Below, piece by piece: positions 42,611-52,454 of a DNA stretch of 54,829 bases; position 1 is the first letter of the stretch; each line of letters opens with the position of its first letter. The stretch comes from Candidatus Nomurabacteria bacterium. Its GTDB lineage: Bacteria > Patescibacteriota > Minisyncoccia > Phycocordibacterales > Phycocordibacteraceae. Made by a program: the position numbers and the translations under genes. Under the pieces are notes generated by a model that saw only the letters and a list, made by a program, of their open reading frames with translations, did no database searches and was not told the DNA's origin. Where the stretch lies: positions 1 through 54,829 of the forward strand of contig CALRBA010000005.1 in assembly GCA_943353835.1 (NCBI GenBank), in the 5' to 3' direction.

Positions 42611-43925
42611 CCATTACTGAAGCCGAAGCTCCTCCCTCGACGTAGGTCACGATTTTACTGTCTTTGCCACCGATGTTTTCTGTCCGAAGCTGCGTTTGCA
42701 CAACTCCAGCCGCTACATCAGGAGTCACCCCTTTATTGACTAGGGCAGTTACAAGCCGCTCATAACGACTTGATTCTGCCTTCGCTACTGCCTCGATGGC
42801 ATCTCTTTTGCCTTCCGCTTCTTTTCGGACTACTTCTGCCGTGTGCGCTTGGGTTTCTTTTGCCATGAGTGCCTTGGCTAGATCCTTGCTATCCTTGTGT
42901 GGCTCCCATTCGACAAGTCTAATGCTTATCAGCGCGAATCCGAACCGCTTGATAATGCCGCCCGGGGCGATTTTAAGCTCTTCAGGTGTGGCTTCTTTAG
43001 CCAGCTCATTGTGAGTTATTTTGTCGAGGTAATCGACCAGCTCACTATTTGTAGGCAAGTTCTTATTGGCCACCACATTCTTCGAATGCAACTCCTCCAG
43101 CTCCTTCCGGTACGACTTGTTTGCATTTATTGTCCGAAGATACGGTTCAAATAACGATTCGCCACCACTTTTGGCGAGTTTGAGCCAATGGTAGAAGGTA
43201 AGCGGAATCTTTTTCTCAGTCTCATCATCCTGTTTCTCATGGACGATATGAGTGGCAAGGCAGTCCATCACCGCTGTTTCCACAGAGGCGTCAAGTAGAG
43301 GAAAGAACTCCCCCATCAGGTTGAATACCGGCAATGACGGTATCACTTGTTGGAATACCGGGAGAAGCACGAGATTCACTTTTGAGTCGCCCCCTCCAAG
43401 TTCTACCCCTTCCATATACATCGGCCGTGGCACAATGAAGCGCAGTGAGTTAACAACGGAGCCTTCTTTTTTGGAAAGGGGAGAGTCAATAACCCGCTCG
43501 CTAAGTGGCATTGACTTACCTCGCGCTGCGAGTCTATGCCTTCCGTCCTTTCCGATGTCGAACTTATGGACACGAGTCTGCGGCCAATACGGACTTATGA
43601 ACTTCACGCCAAACCTCTTCCACAGCCACTTCTGGAACCCGGCGGTCCCAGACATGGAGTTACGAAAGAGCGCGGCGATCCGATCATCTTCACTTTTTGC
43701 AGAGATGAGCCAGTATTGACCCTCTGGATCTACCCCTTCCGACATTTTGTGTCCGTCCACGTTCGGCAGGATTTCCACCGGGGTTTTGCCAGCGATGATA
43801 AATGTGGTGGTTCCCTTGTCCAGCTCGACAAAGTAAGCGCCGAGACTATTCAGTAGCAACATTATGACAATTGCCAATACTGCAATTCCAACAACTAGGC
43901 CGACGATTATCAGTAACTCAAACAT
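42579..43925 (-). CDS. SPFH/Band 7 domain protein
   Basis: N-terminal TM; ...KRFGFALISIRLVEWEPHKDSKDLAKALMAKETQAHTAEVVRKEAEGKRDAIEAVAKAESSRYERL. Confidence 0.8.
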   Translation of the reverse strand: MFELLIIVGLVVGIAVLAIVIMLLLNSLGAYFVELDKGTTTFIIAGKTPVEILPNVDGHKMSEGVDPEGQYWLISAKSEDDRIAALFRNSMSGTAGFQKWLWKRFGVKFISPYWPQTRVHKFDIGKDGRHRLAARGKSMPLSERVIDSPLSKKEGSVVNSLRFIVPRPMYMEGVELGGGDSKVNLVLLPVFQQVIPSLPVFNLMGEFFPLLDASVETAVMDCLATHIVHEKQDDETEKKIPLTFYHWLKLAKSGGESLFEPYLRTINANKSYRKELEELHSKNVVANKNLPTNSELVDYLDKITHNELAKEATPEELKIAPGGIIKRFGFALISIRLVEWEPHKDSKDLAKALMAKETQAHTAEVVRKEAEGKRDAIEAVAKAESSRYERLVTALVNKGVTPDVAAGVVQTQLRTENIGGKDSKIVTYVEGGASASVMVAASSPTSTK

Positions 43926-43999
43926 GACGTTCTCCTATGTAAGACGGCAAAGAGCCGCTTTCTGTTATACAGAATACAGGAAACTATGAGAAAGTCAAG

Positions 44000-44072
44000 T
44001 GCGCCTACCTGGGCTCGAACCAGGGACCTTATCCTTAAGAGGGATCTGCTCTACCAACTGAGCTATAGGCGC
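44000..44072 (-). tRNA. tRNA-Lys(CTT)
   Basis: Reverse strand gcgcctatagctcagttggtagagcagatccctCTTaaggat...taggcgc. Confidence 0.9.
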
Positions 44073-44112
44073 GTGAGTAAAATATAGCAAATCATAGTAT
44101 GCTTTGAAAGTG

Positions 44113-44195
44113 GCTGGGGTGGCGAAATTGGTAGACGCATCAGCCTTAGGAGCTGACGGGGCAACCCATTGGAGGTTCGAGTCCTCTCCCCAGCA
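44113..44195 (+). tRNA. tRNA-Leu(TAG)
   Basis: gctgggg...ccccagc; long variable arm; anticodon loop ctTAGga. Confidence 0.94.
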
Positions 44196-44199
44196 CAAA

Positions 44200-45018
44200 T
44201 TATACAAGAATAGCTTTTTTGACCTCTATTGGTCGGCCGAAGATCTTACTCCCTAGAATTTTGAAACTGTCCGTACCGTCCGTTGAGTAAAAGTGAATAA
44301 TTGATTTCTTGCGTAAAGTCTTTTCAAGTTCAGAATGCTTTTCAAAATATATTTTCAGTTTTTTCGGCACGACCCTCGCTTCGGAGATTATCGCGATATC
44401 TGGTCCTATAATTTTGCGAATTTTATTTTCTAATATCCCATAATGCGTACAGCCTAGAATAAGCGTGTCTATTTTTTTATGGAGCAAAGGAGCTAGATAT
44501 TTTTTGAGAATAGTCTCAGTCTCTCTAGAATTATGTTCTCCCTCTTCTATGAGCGGTACGAGAAGCGGACACTCCTGTTGAAATACGCTGATATCCGGAT
44601 CGAGCTTCGCGAGTTCTCTAATGAATTTATTGGATGCGACAGTGCTCGTAGTGGCGATAATGCCGACACGCTTGTTCTTACTCTTTTGCACTGCCTCCTC
44701 TGCCGCGGGGATCAGAACGCCGAGAATCTTTTGCTTCGCACCAAACTTTTCTTGAAGTGCCCGCAGAGCCTCGCTCGATGCCGTGTTGCAGGCGAGGATG
44801 ACCATCCCGCAACCGGCTGAGAAAAGGAAGTCCATCGCCTGTTTTGTATATTCATATATCGTCTCCTGTGACCTGTGTCCGTAAGGCGCGCGAGCCGTAT
44901 CGCCGAGATACACATAGTCATACTGCGGGATCGTGCGCACTATAGAGCGCAGGATATGTAGCCCGCCAAGTCCAGAATCAAAAACCCCTATACACATGTT
45001 TCTACATTTCTTTTGCAT
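44200..45018 (-). CDS. murI: glutamate racemase
   Basis: CIGVFDSGLGGLHILRSI; YLGDTARAPYG; ILACNTASSEAL; LILGCTHYGIL. Confidence 0.96.
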   Translation of the reverse strand: MQKKCRNMCIGVFDSGLGGLHILRSIVRTIPQYDYVYLGDTARAPYGHRSQETIYEYTKQAMDFLFSAGCGMVILACNTASSEALRALQEKFGAKQKILGVLIPAAEEAVQKSKNKRVGIIATTSTVASNKFIRELAKLDPDISVFQQECPLLVPLIEEGEHNSRETETILKKYLAPLLHKKIDTLILGCTHYGILENKIRKIIGPDIAIISEARVVPKKLKIYFEKHSELEKTLRKKSIIHFYSTDGTDSFKILGSKIFGRPIEVKKAILV

Positions 45019-45032
45019 TTCTATATTGCCAG

Positions 45033-45122
45033 TGCCGGGGGTGGGAATCGAACCCACATGAGGTTTTTAAGCCCTCGCAGGATTTTAAGTCCTGTGCGTC
45101 TAACCAATTTCGCCACCCCGGC
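45033..45122 (-). tRNA. tRNA-Leu(TAA)
   Basis: Reverse strand gccggggtggcgaaattggttagacgcacaggactTAAaatcctg...; long variable arm. Confidence 0.94.
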
Positions 45123-45151
45123 ATTTTAATATATTACATCATTTACGATTG

Positions 45152-45223
45152 AGGCCCGGGAGGGATTCGCACCCTCGCATAACGGTTTTGCAGACCGTCG
45201 CGTTGCTTCTTCGCCACCGGGCC
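45152..45223 (-). tRNA. tRNA-Cys(GCA)
   Basis: Reverse strand ggcccggtggcgaagaagcaacgcgacggtctGCAaaaccgt...; U73 discriminator. Confidence 0.94.
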
Positions 45224-45237
45224 GTTTCTTGATGATA

Positions 45238-45573
45238 CTACCGAGTAGCTTTATCTGGAAGCGACGATTCTCCGTTATCAAGCATGAAGTCTATACGCGG
45301 TAAGCGCATGCGCGCATGTGTCTTTAAATAGTCGGAGAATTCCTCTCGCTTACGTTCCAGATATGCGAGCGCCGAACGAGCCTTTTCTATTGGGAAGACG
45401 CTGACGAAGATCATTATGCGTTCCCCGTGCGAGACACTTTGCGCGCGGATGACTGTGATGAGCGACTCGCTTCCTGCCTCGCGTGAAATAAATAGAGCTG
45501 CTTCGCGTGCGACTATCTCGGTGGCGCGGTCGGCTTGTTTGCGTGGACTGCGACTTCTGGTGTCCGGATTCAT
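45238..45573 (-). CDS. rbfA: ribosome-binding factor A
   Basis: RQADRATEIVAREAALFISREA...ITVIRAQSVSHGERIMIFVSVFP; directly downstream of infB. Confidence 0.8.
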   Translation of the reverse strand: MNPDTRSRSPRKQADRATEIVAREAALFISREAGSESLITVIRAQSVSHGERIMIFVSVFPIEKARSALAYLERKREEFSDYLKTHARMRLPRIDFMLDNGESSLPDKATR

Positions 45574-47039
45574 GATTCTATAACGGCGAACGCGACAAGC
45601 TCGTCGCCGTATATTGTGTTCTCCCTCGCTTCTATTTCTATGCCGAAGTCGCCCTCCGTGTGAATTTCTTTCACATCAGCACGCGCTTGTTGTAGATTCT
45701 TAATGCTCCCACGCGAAATTTCAACATCTTTTCTGATTATCTTTACGCGATCCCCGACCGTGAACGCGCCTGAGATATGACGTGCTCCCAACACCTGTTT
45801 CTTCGCTCCCGAAGAAAATGTTTTAAGCACAAGGGCGCGTCCAAGCTCTTTTTCTATCGCGACAGTAGATATACATGCTTCCAAAAGTTCTTTCACCTTT
45901 GCAGATAATTCATAAATAATTGAGAAAGAAAATATTGAAATATTTTCGCGTTCGGCTAGATCGCGCGCAATGGTATCGGTCCCCACATTGAACGCTATGA
46001 TAACTCCGTTTGAAGCGTGAGCGGTCTTAACATCAGTTTCAGAGATGCTCCCGACTCCTGAAGAAACGGTGCGGATGGATGCGCGTTCGTGAGTAATCTT
46101 CGCGAGCTCGTGGACGATAGCGTCCACCGAGCCAGCAACATCCGCCTTCACGATAATAGGTAGTTCGGCTATGCCTTCAATCGCCGCGTCTCGTTCCGGC
46201 AATGCAGAAAATGACTTTGCATTTTCATTCGCCAAAGCCTCTGCATCTTTCTTATTCTTCGTAATGCTGAAAAGAGTCCCGGCAGTCGGCAGTTTATTGA
46301 ATCCTGAAATACGTACTGGTTCCGATGGTCCGGCTTGTTGGACGCGCTTACCGCGGAAATCTTCAATAAATCGTACTGGAGCGTATGCATCGCCAGCGAC
46401 GACGAAACACTTCAAAGAGAGTGTGCCGTCCTTAATTATAAGTGTTGCTGAGGCTCCGCGTTTCGGGTCTTGAGTTGATTCAAGAACAAATCCAGTCGCA
46501 TCCGCTTCTGTATCGGCTGTTATTTCGGTCAGATCCGCAGAGAGAAGAACGAGATCCAAAAGTTCCGATATTCCCTCGCCGGTTTTAGAAGATATTTGCG
46601 CATACGAGATATCTCCGCCGAGACCCTCAATAAATATTTGATGTTCAAGAAGCGAATTTTTTGTGTGCTCAATGTCGGCGTTGTTCTTATCAATCTTTGT
46701 AATGGCTATGATGAAAGGAATACCAGCATCTTTAATTGCCGTTAGTGCGTCAAGCGTCTGTGGCATTACACCCTCGTCTGCCGCGACGACGAGGATGGCG
46801 ATGTCTGCGGCAGCCGCTCCGCGCGTGCGGAGCGCTTTGAACGCCTCGTGTCCGGGCGTATCCAAGAAAGTAACGAAGCGTCCGTTATGTTCGGCTATAT
46901 ACGCGGCGACGTGTTGGGTAATCCCGCCAGCTTCGCCCGCGACAATATTCGCCTTCCGTATGTAATCCAGAAGAGAGGACTTTCCGTGGTCTATGTGGCC
47001 CATCACCGCGATGACGGGCGGTCTATGAGTCCGCGCCAT
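45570..47039 (-). CDS. infB: translation initiation factor IF-2 (short form)
   Basis: [60 protein letters not shown]. Confidence 0.97.
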   Translation of the reverse strand: MARTHRPPVIAVMGHIDHGKSSLLDYIRKANIVAGEAGGITQHVAAYIAEHNGRFVTFLDTPGHEAFKALRTRGAAAADIAILVVAADEGVMPQTLDALTAIKDAGIPFIIAITKIDKNNADIEHTKNSLLEHQIFIEGLGGDISYAQISSKTGEGISELLDLVLLSADLTEITADTEADATGFVLESTQDPKRGASATLIIKDGTLSLKCFVVAGDAYAPVRFIEDFRGKRVQQAGPSEPVRISGFNKLPTAGTLFSITKNKKDAEALANENAKSFSALPERDAAIEGIAELPIIVKADVAGSVDAIVHELAKITHERASIRTVSSGVGSISETDVKTAHASNGVIIAFNVGTDTIARDLAERENISIFSFSIIYELSAKVKELLEACISTVAIEKELGRALVLKTFSSGAKKQVLGARHISGAFTVGDRVKIIRKDVEISRGSIKNLQQARADVKEIHTEGDFGIEIEARENTIYGDELVAFAVIES

Positions 47040-47098
47040 AATGGCTCTATTTCATCACAAAAATAGCCTGAATGCAATTTTTTGTGTAGAATTGAAAA

Positions 47099-48250
47099 AT
47101 GTTTTGGAAGAAGAAAAGAACGTATTTAGATTATTCCGCTGGGGCTGGCGGGAATGTGTCGTCGCCCCACGCAGAGGGAAGAGGATCGAAGAAGATGTTG
47201 GAAGACGCACGGACAGATATTGCGAGACTTCTTGAAGTACAGTCAGATGATGTGATTTTCACAAGCGGAGCTACAGAGGCGAATGCACTCGCGATTCTCG
47301 GCATCGCCACAGCCGGTGACCACGTGTTCTATCTGCCGAGCTCGCATGCATCTATCGTTGAGAATATGAAACTATTAAAAGAACGAAGAGTTGAAGTGGA
47401 AGAACTGCCGATAAAAGACTGTCGAGTTGATTGTGAGAAGTTGAAGAAGTTGTTACGATCGCAGACAAAATTAGTTGTTATGGACGCAGTCTGCGGAGAG
47501 ACGGGAGTCGTGTGGAATACACGCGAAGTTGCTGAGGTTTTGAGGAAGTTTCGCACGGGCGCACCAGAAAAAGAAAGCGCTCAGGCCGCTAGGCCGATTC
47601 AACATTCTTTTTCTGGTGCGCCCGTGCTCCACGTTGATGCGAGTCAGGCGCCGCTCACAGAGAAGATAACGAGAGCGCATTTCGGCGCTGATATGCTCAC
47701 TCTGGACGCTTCAAAAGTCGGTAATGTTCGCGGTATAGGAGTGCTTATCGCGCATAGAACGATTCCGCTTAAACCGTTGTATCGCGGTGGTGGGCAGGAA
47801 AGGGGATTACGAAGCGGAAGCGAGGCGCCGGAGCTCGCGAGAGAATTCGTGGCCTGCCTCCGTCAGTCCGCGTTTAATCGCGAAGAATTTCGCGCGCGCG
47901 CCGCGCGTGCGCGGGTCAATCTTATTGAAGCGATAACTAGCGTCATTACAAATGTATTTGTTAACGAAAGTCGCGCTCAAGCCCCGCACATTCTCAATCT
48001 CTCACTCCCCAATCGCGACACTGATTACCTTGTAGCACTCCTTGATGAATCAGGATTCGCAATATCCACACGAAGCGCGTGCGAGACAGATTCTGAAGAA
48101 GGCTCGCGAGCCGTTCTGGCTCTTACTGGCGATAGAGAGCGAGCGAAAGCGACACTGCGCATATCGTGGGGACATAACATTCTGGAACGCGAACTTACGC
48201 ATTTTGTTAAAGCTCTTGTGCGAGCAGTATCATTTATTGACAACGAGTGA
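47099..48250 (+). CDS. cysteine desulfurase (NifS/IscS-like, class V aminotransferase)
   Basis: YLDYSAGAGGNVSSPHAEGR; VIFTSGATEANALAI; LHVDASQAP; LTLDASKVGNVRGIGVL; GGGQERGLRSGSEAP. Confidence 0.9.
   Translation: MFWKKKRTYLDYSAGAGGNVSSPHAEGRGSKKMLEDARTDIARLLEVQSDDVIFTSGATEANALAILGIATAGDHVFYLPSSHASIVENMKLLKERRVEVEELPIKDCRVDCEKLKKLLRSQTKLVVMDAVCGETGVVWNTREVAEVLRKFRTGAPEKESAQAARPIQHSFSGAPVLHVDASQAPLTEKITRAHFGADMLTLDASKVGNVRGIGVLIAHRTIPLKPLYRGGGQERGLRSGSEAPELAREFVACLRQSAFNREEFRARAARARVNLIEAITSVITNVFVNESRAQAPHILNLSLPNRDTDYLVALLDESGFAISTRSACETDSEEGSRAVLALTGDRERAKATLRISWGHNILERELTHFVKALVRAVSFIDNE
47553..47627. repeat. 75-nt in-frame hairpin element inside the cysteine desulfurase CDS
   Basis: 23-bp perfect arms gcacgggcgcaccagaaaaagaa / ttctttttctggtgcgcccgtgc; 29-nt loop. 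Confidence 0.93.
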
Positions 48251-48271
48251 GAGTGGTAGCATTATAGAGTT

Positions 48272-49039
48272 ATGAACATAGAGGAACTCTCCAAGTCTCA
48301 GCTTATATTGCTCACGATTCTTGTGAACTTCGTTACCTCCGTAGCGACCGGCATTTTAACCGTTTCTCTTCTTGATAAAGCACCTCCGTTCGTTACGCAG
48401 ACGATTAATCGCGTCGTTGAGAGAACAATAGAAACCGTAGCGCAGGTGGCGCCGGCGGCGATTATTCAGGCGCCCGCGCCGTCTAATCAGGACCTCGTTA
48501 CATCCGCTATAGGTGCTGTGGCGACTCGTGCAGTTGTTATTTATTCTGCAGAAACAGGAACATCAACTCCAGCTATTTCAGTCGGAACATACATTCCTAA
48601 AGCGCGCGCTGTGGCGACAGCCGAGCAGGATTCTCTGCCTAAAGAGGCTCTTATAGAATTCCCAGGCGGAATTTATATTCAGGCATCACTAACTCACGAA
48701 GGAGGTGGAATCACGATATACGGTTTCGCAGACAGTGCCACATTGCCAAAAGTCAATTCCACGACTCTTATAGCCTCTGGCGACCTGAGGCTTGGTGAGA
48801 CGGTTCTTGCAGTAGGGTCTGACGGTTCGGCGTCTACTGGAATCGTCGCGCGCGTTAGTGCGAAGAACATATATACGACCCTTCCGGACATCGGTACCGG
48901 AAGCGCCGCGGTTAACCTGTCAGGCAATCTTATCGGTATCGGCGCTGGAGGGACACCAGGGATTCTTATTCCAACAAATAAAATAACGGCGCTTCTGATA
49001 GCCACGACAACTACGGCAACCTCAACGAAGCCGCGTTAA
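48272..49039 (+). CDS. membrane-anchored trypsin-like (HtrA-type) fold protein, probably catalytically inactive
   Basis: N-terminal TM; two beta-barrel-like halves; TGSAAVNLSGNLIGIGAGGTPGILIPTNKI sits where GNSGGPL...GINT...IP occurs in S1C proteases. Confidence 0.55.
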   Translation: MNIEELSKSQLILLTILVNFVTSVATGILTVSLLDKAPPFVTQTINRVVERTIETVAQVAPAAIIQAPAPSNQDLVTSAIGAVATRAVVIYSAETGTSTPAISVGTYIPKARAVATAEQDSLPKEALIEFPGGIYIQASLTHEGGGITIYGFADSATLPKVNSTTLIASGDLRLGETVLAVGSDGSASTGIVARVSAKNIYTTLPDIGTGSAAVNLSGNLIGIGAGGTPGILIPTNKITALLIATTTTATSTKPR

Positions 49040-49050
49040 AAATCATCAAA

Positions 49051-51759
49051 ATGCCACCATTCAACAATTTTACTACTAAAGCCAAAGAAGCAGTGCGTCG
49101 CGCGCACGAGCTCGCCATAGAGCGTGGTCAGAATCATGTTTCTCCAATGCATTTGTTAGCAGCTCTAGTTTTACAGGAAGAATCTCTTGTATTTTCAATG
49201 TTAGACCGCATGGAAGTTGATACGATAATGTTGGCTGATGCGGTATTGGAGCATTTGGAAATGCCGGAGAACTCAACTGTTCTGTCACCTTCGTATCAGA
49301 TTTATCTCACTCCGGACCTCGCACAGGCGCTTGAGGCGTCCGGTAAGATTGCCGCTAGGATGAATGATGCATTCGTCGGGACGGAACATTTATTCCTTGC
49401 AGTTATTGAACACCCGGGTTCAGCCTCGGAGATCTTCTCGCGTTTCAATATCGGACGCGATGCCGCACTCTCTATACTCAAAGAACTTAAAACATCTAAA
49501 GACGGGCAGATTACGGAGCCGAAGCGTTTTCGCGCTCTCGCTAAATATTCGCGGAACCTGACAAAACTCGCTTCAGAGAATAAGCTTGACCCAGTCATTG
49601 GCCGCGATTTGGAGATTAGCCGTGTTATCCAGATTCTCGCGCGCCGTACCAAGAATAATCCAGTCCTAATCGGCGAGGCCGGAGTAGGTAAGACTGCGAT
49701 TGCCGAAGGACTCGCCGCACGTATGGCGACAGGAGAAGTCCCACAGTCTTTGAAAGGCAAAGAACTTCTTTCATTGGATCTTGGATTAATGATTGCGGGG
49801 ACCAAGTATCGTGGAGAATTTGAAGAACGTATGAAAAATGTGATGAAGGAAGTTCAGAGGGCAGAAGGGAAGGTTATTCTCTTCGTTGACGAGCTCCACA
49901 CGCTGGTCGGCGCCGGAGGCGCCGAGGGCTCTCTTGACGCATCAAACATGTTGAAACCCGCGCTCTCGCGCGGTGAGATACGCGTTATCGGCGCGACCAC
50001 TCTGAAGGAGTATCAGAAGTACATTGAGAAAGATGCTGCGCTCACGCGTCGATTCCAATCGGTGTTTGTACAAGAGCCGTCGATAGAAGACGGTATCGCC
50101 ATCTTGCGCGGACTGCGCGACAAGTATGAACTATTCCACGGAGTGCGCATCACTGACGGTGCTATTGTCGCTGCCGTTGAACTCTCTGCCAGATATATCA
50201 GCGACCGATTCTTGCCGGACAAAGCGATTGACCTCATTGACGAAGCAGCTTCAGGCCTCCGCATTGCGCTGGAGAACAAACCACCTCTCCTTGAAGAGGC
50301 TGACCGTAAAATTCGCAGATTAGAAATAGAGAAGCAGGCGCTTCAGAAAGACTTAGAAGGCGAACGTGCAAAAGAAATTAAAGACCGAGTTAAAGAGATT
50401 GATTCAGAGGTTGCTGACCTGAAAGAGAAGACGAGTGAGCTGGAACTCAAGTGGAAAAATGAAAAAGAAGTTTTGGAAGGCATTCGTGCGAATAAGACAG
50501 AATTGGAAAAGTTGAAGATACAGGCTGACAATGCAGAAATGACTGCAGACCTAGGCACGGTCGCAGAAATTCGCTACGGTAAAATCCCGCACCTTCAAAA
50601 AGATTTGGAAATAAAATTGAAGCGTTTGAAAATGCTTCAGAAGTCGCGTCGAGTATTGAATGAAGAAGTGGCAGAACAGGATATCGCCTCCGTTGTCAGT
50701 AGATGGACAGGTATTCCGGTAGCAAGAATGCTTGAAGAAGAGGCGACGAAGCTCTCGCGTATGGAAGAGTGGTTGAAGAACGCCATTATCGGTCAAGATA
50801 CGGCTGTTAAGAAAGTGACGGATGCGGTGAAGCGTTCGCGTGTAGGAATCTCTGACCCGAATCGCCCTATAGGCTCATTTCTCTTTCTCGGACCAACCGG
50901 CGTGGGGAAGACGGAACTATCAAAGAAGCTCGCCGAGTTTATGTTCAACGACACTGACTCGCTCGTGCGTGTAGATATGAGCGAATTTATGGAGAAACAC
51001 TCTGTGGCGAAGCTTATCGGCGCTCCTCCCGGCTACGTCGGTTACGAAGAGGCAGGGTCGCTCACCGAGCGGATACGGCATCGCCCGTATGCGGTCGTGC
51101 TCTTTGATGAAATAGAAAAGGCGCATCCGGAAGTGTTCAACATTCTTCTTCAGGTTTTGGACTCCGGCCACCTCACCGACGGCAAGGGACGCAAGGTTAA
51201 TTTCAAAAATACAATCATCGTACTCACGAGCAACATAGGCGGAGAATTTATAGACCGTCTAGCTCACATCGGCTTCGGTAATGCCGGAGCGACCGATGCG
51301 ACTCGCTATGAAGAGACGAAAGGGAAGGTGATGGACGCGCTCAAGGAGCACTTCCGCCCCGAATTTCTCAATCGTTTGGACGATATCATCATCTTTGACG
51401 TACTCGCGATGTCAGCGCTCGCTAAAATTGTGGACACGCAGATTGAAGAAGTTATGAAGCGACTAACCCATAAGCGCATCGCACTCGTCATAGAACCCTT
51501 GGTGAAGACATGGCTCGCAGATAAAGGATACAACCCGCAGTATGGAGCGCGCCCGCTCCGCAGAACGATTCAAGACAAGATACTCACGCCACTTGCGTCA
51601 ATGATGGTCGCTCAAGGTCTTCTTGAAGGAGGCACAGTTACGGTATCAATTAAGAATAACGAGCCAAGTTTTGATGTGAAGAAGAAAAGAACGGCCAAGA
51701 ATGACGTCAAGAAATCCCTCGCTTTGGCTCGAGACGGCGTTGTTGTGCCGGTTGCCTAA
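49051..51759 (+). CDS. clpB: AAA+ disaggregase ClpB
   Basis: Clp-N domain; two Walker A motifs GEAGVGKTAI and GPTGVGKTEL; long coiled-coil M domain with AEIRYGKIPHLQKDLE. Confidence 0.93.
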   Translation: MPPFNNFTTKAKEAVRRAHELAIERGQNHVSPMHLLAALVLQEESLVFSMLDRMEVDTIMLADAVLEHLEMPENSTVLSPSYQIYLTPDLAQALEASGKIAARMNDAFVGTEHLFLAVIEHPGSASEIFSRFNIGRDAALSILKELKTSKDGQITEPKRFRALAKYSRNLTKLASENKLDPVIGRDLEISRVIQILARRTKNNPVLIGEAGVGKTAIAEGLAARMATGEVPQSLKGKELLSLDLGLMIAGTKYRGEFEERMKNVMKEVQRAEGKVILFVDELHTLVGAGGAEGSLDASNMLKPALSRGEIRVIGATTLKEYQKYIEKDAALTRRFQSVFVQEPSIEDGIAILRGLRDKYELFHGVRITDGAIVAAVELSARYISDRFLPDKAIDLIDEAASGLRIALENKPPLLEEADRKIRRLEIEKQALQKDLEGERAKEIKDRVKEIDSEVADLKEKTSELELKWKNEKEVLEGIRANKTELEKLKIQADNAEMTADLGTVAEIRYGKIPHLQKDLEIKLKRLKMLQKSRRVLNEEVAEQDIASVVSRWTGIPVARMLEEEATKLSRMEEWLKNAIIGQDTAVKKVTDAVKRSRVGISDPNRPIGSFLFLGPTGVGKTELSKKLAEFMFNDTDSLVRVDMSEFMEKHSVAKLIGAPPGYVGYEEAGSLTERIRHRPYAVVLFDEIEKAHPEVFNILLQVLDSGHLTDGKGRKVNFKNTIIVLTSNIGGEFIDRLAHIGFGNAGATDATRYEETKGKVMDALKEHFRPEFLNRLDDIIIFDVLAMSALAKIVDTQIEEVMKRLTHKRIALVIEPLVKTWLADKGYNPQYGARPLRRTIQDKILTPLASMMVAQGLLEGGTVTVSIKNNEPSFDVKKKRTAKNDVKKSLALARDGVVVPVA

Positions 51760-51786
51760 ATCAAGCATTTTTGTTAAGGTATTCAT

Positions 51787-51942
51787 ATGTCACAAGACCG
51801 CCTCCTTCGGCTTAAGTCCACGAAGTCCAATCACGTCATCTGGACTCGTAAGAATAGAAAAACAACTGAACGTAAGATTGAACTTATGAAGTTCGACCCA
51901 ACTCTGCGTAAGAACGTTCTTTTTAAAGAAACGAAGAAGTAA
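51787..51942 (+). CDS. rpmG: 50S ribosomal protein bL33 (Cys-less form)
   Basis: 51-aa ORF absent from the supplied track: MSQDRLLRLKSTKSNHVIWTRKNRKTTERKIELMKFDPTLRKNVLFKETKK*. Confidence 0.88.
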   Translation: MSQDRLLRLKSTKSNHVIWTRKNRKTTERKIELMKFDPTLRKNVLFKETKK

Positions 51943-51950
51943 AACAAAGG

Positions 51951-52454
51951 CTAATCATCGCATCGAAGATCTCCCAAAAAGGGATACTTTTCTTCCGCGT
52001 ATACGAAGTAAATCGTCGTTGTGGCCATTTTTGCTTGTTCAGAAAAGTCAGACCACCAGTAGCCGAGCGGGTAATTCAATGGCCATGTCCCCGGCTCATC
52101 AGGGAATAATATTTGAACAGGAATTTTCTTGAGTCCATACACCGATCGTATGGTGGAAGTTGCATATCTTTGTTTTAGTCCAGCTTTCGATAAAGGAGAG
52201 GATCGGAACTCCCCAGCCGCGTACACACAAGTTTGAGAACCGTGATCATCAGGACCGCCGAAATAGGATTTAGATGCGAGGAGTGTTGAATCTTTTGGGT
52301 GGGGCAGTGAGGTGGTCCGATAACGTTGGTTAAATATCCAATGATTAAAATCGTGTATTGGGTTATATAAGAAAAGACCCATATAAGCGAGGACGAGTAG
52401 AATTATTAGGATTCCAAGAAAACGGTAAAAGTTTGTCACAATCCTTGAAGCCAT
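51951..52454 (-). CDS. hypothetical single-TM protein
   Basis: TM FLGILIILLVLAYMGLFLY; start overlaps the upstream gene. Confidence 0.6.
   Translation of the reverse strand: MASRIVTNFYRFLGILIILLVLAYMGLFLYNPIHDFNHWIFNQRYRTTSLPHPKDSTLLASKSYFGGPDDHGSQTCVYAAGEFRSSPLSKAGLKQRYATSTIRSVYGLKKIPVQILFPDEPGTWPLNYPLGYWWSDFSEQAKMATTTIYFVYAEEKYPFLGDLRCDD

Noticed and set aside
46812-46832. cgctccgc-gcgt-gcggagcg hairpin in infB
   Set aside because: Encodes the conserved G-domain stretch LRTRGAA; present because of codon choice, no extra residues.
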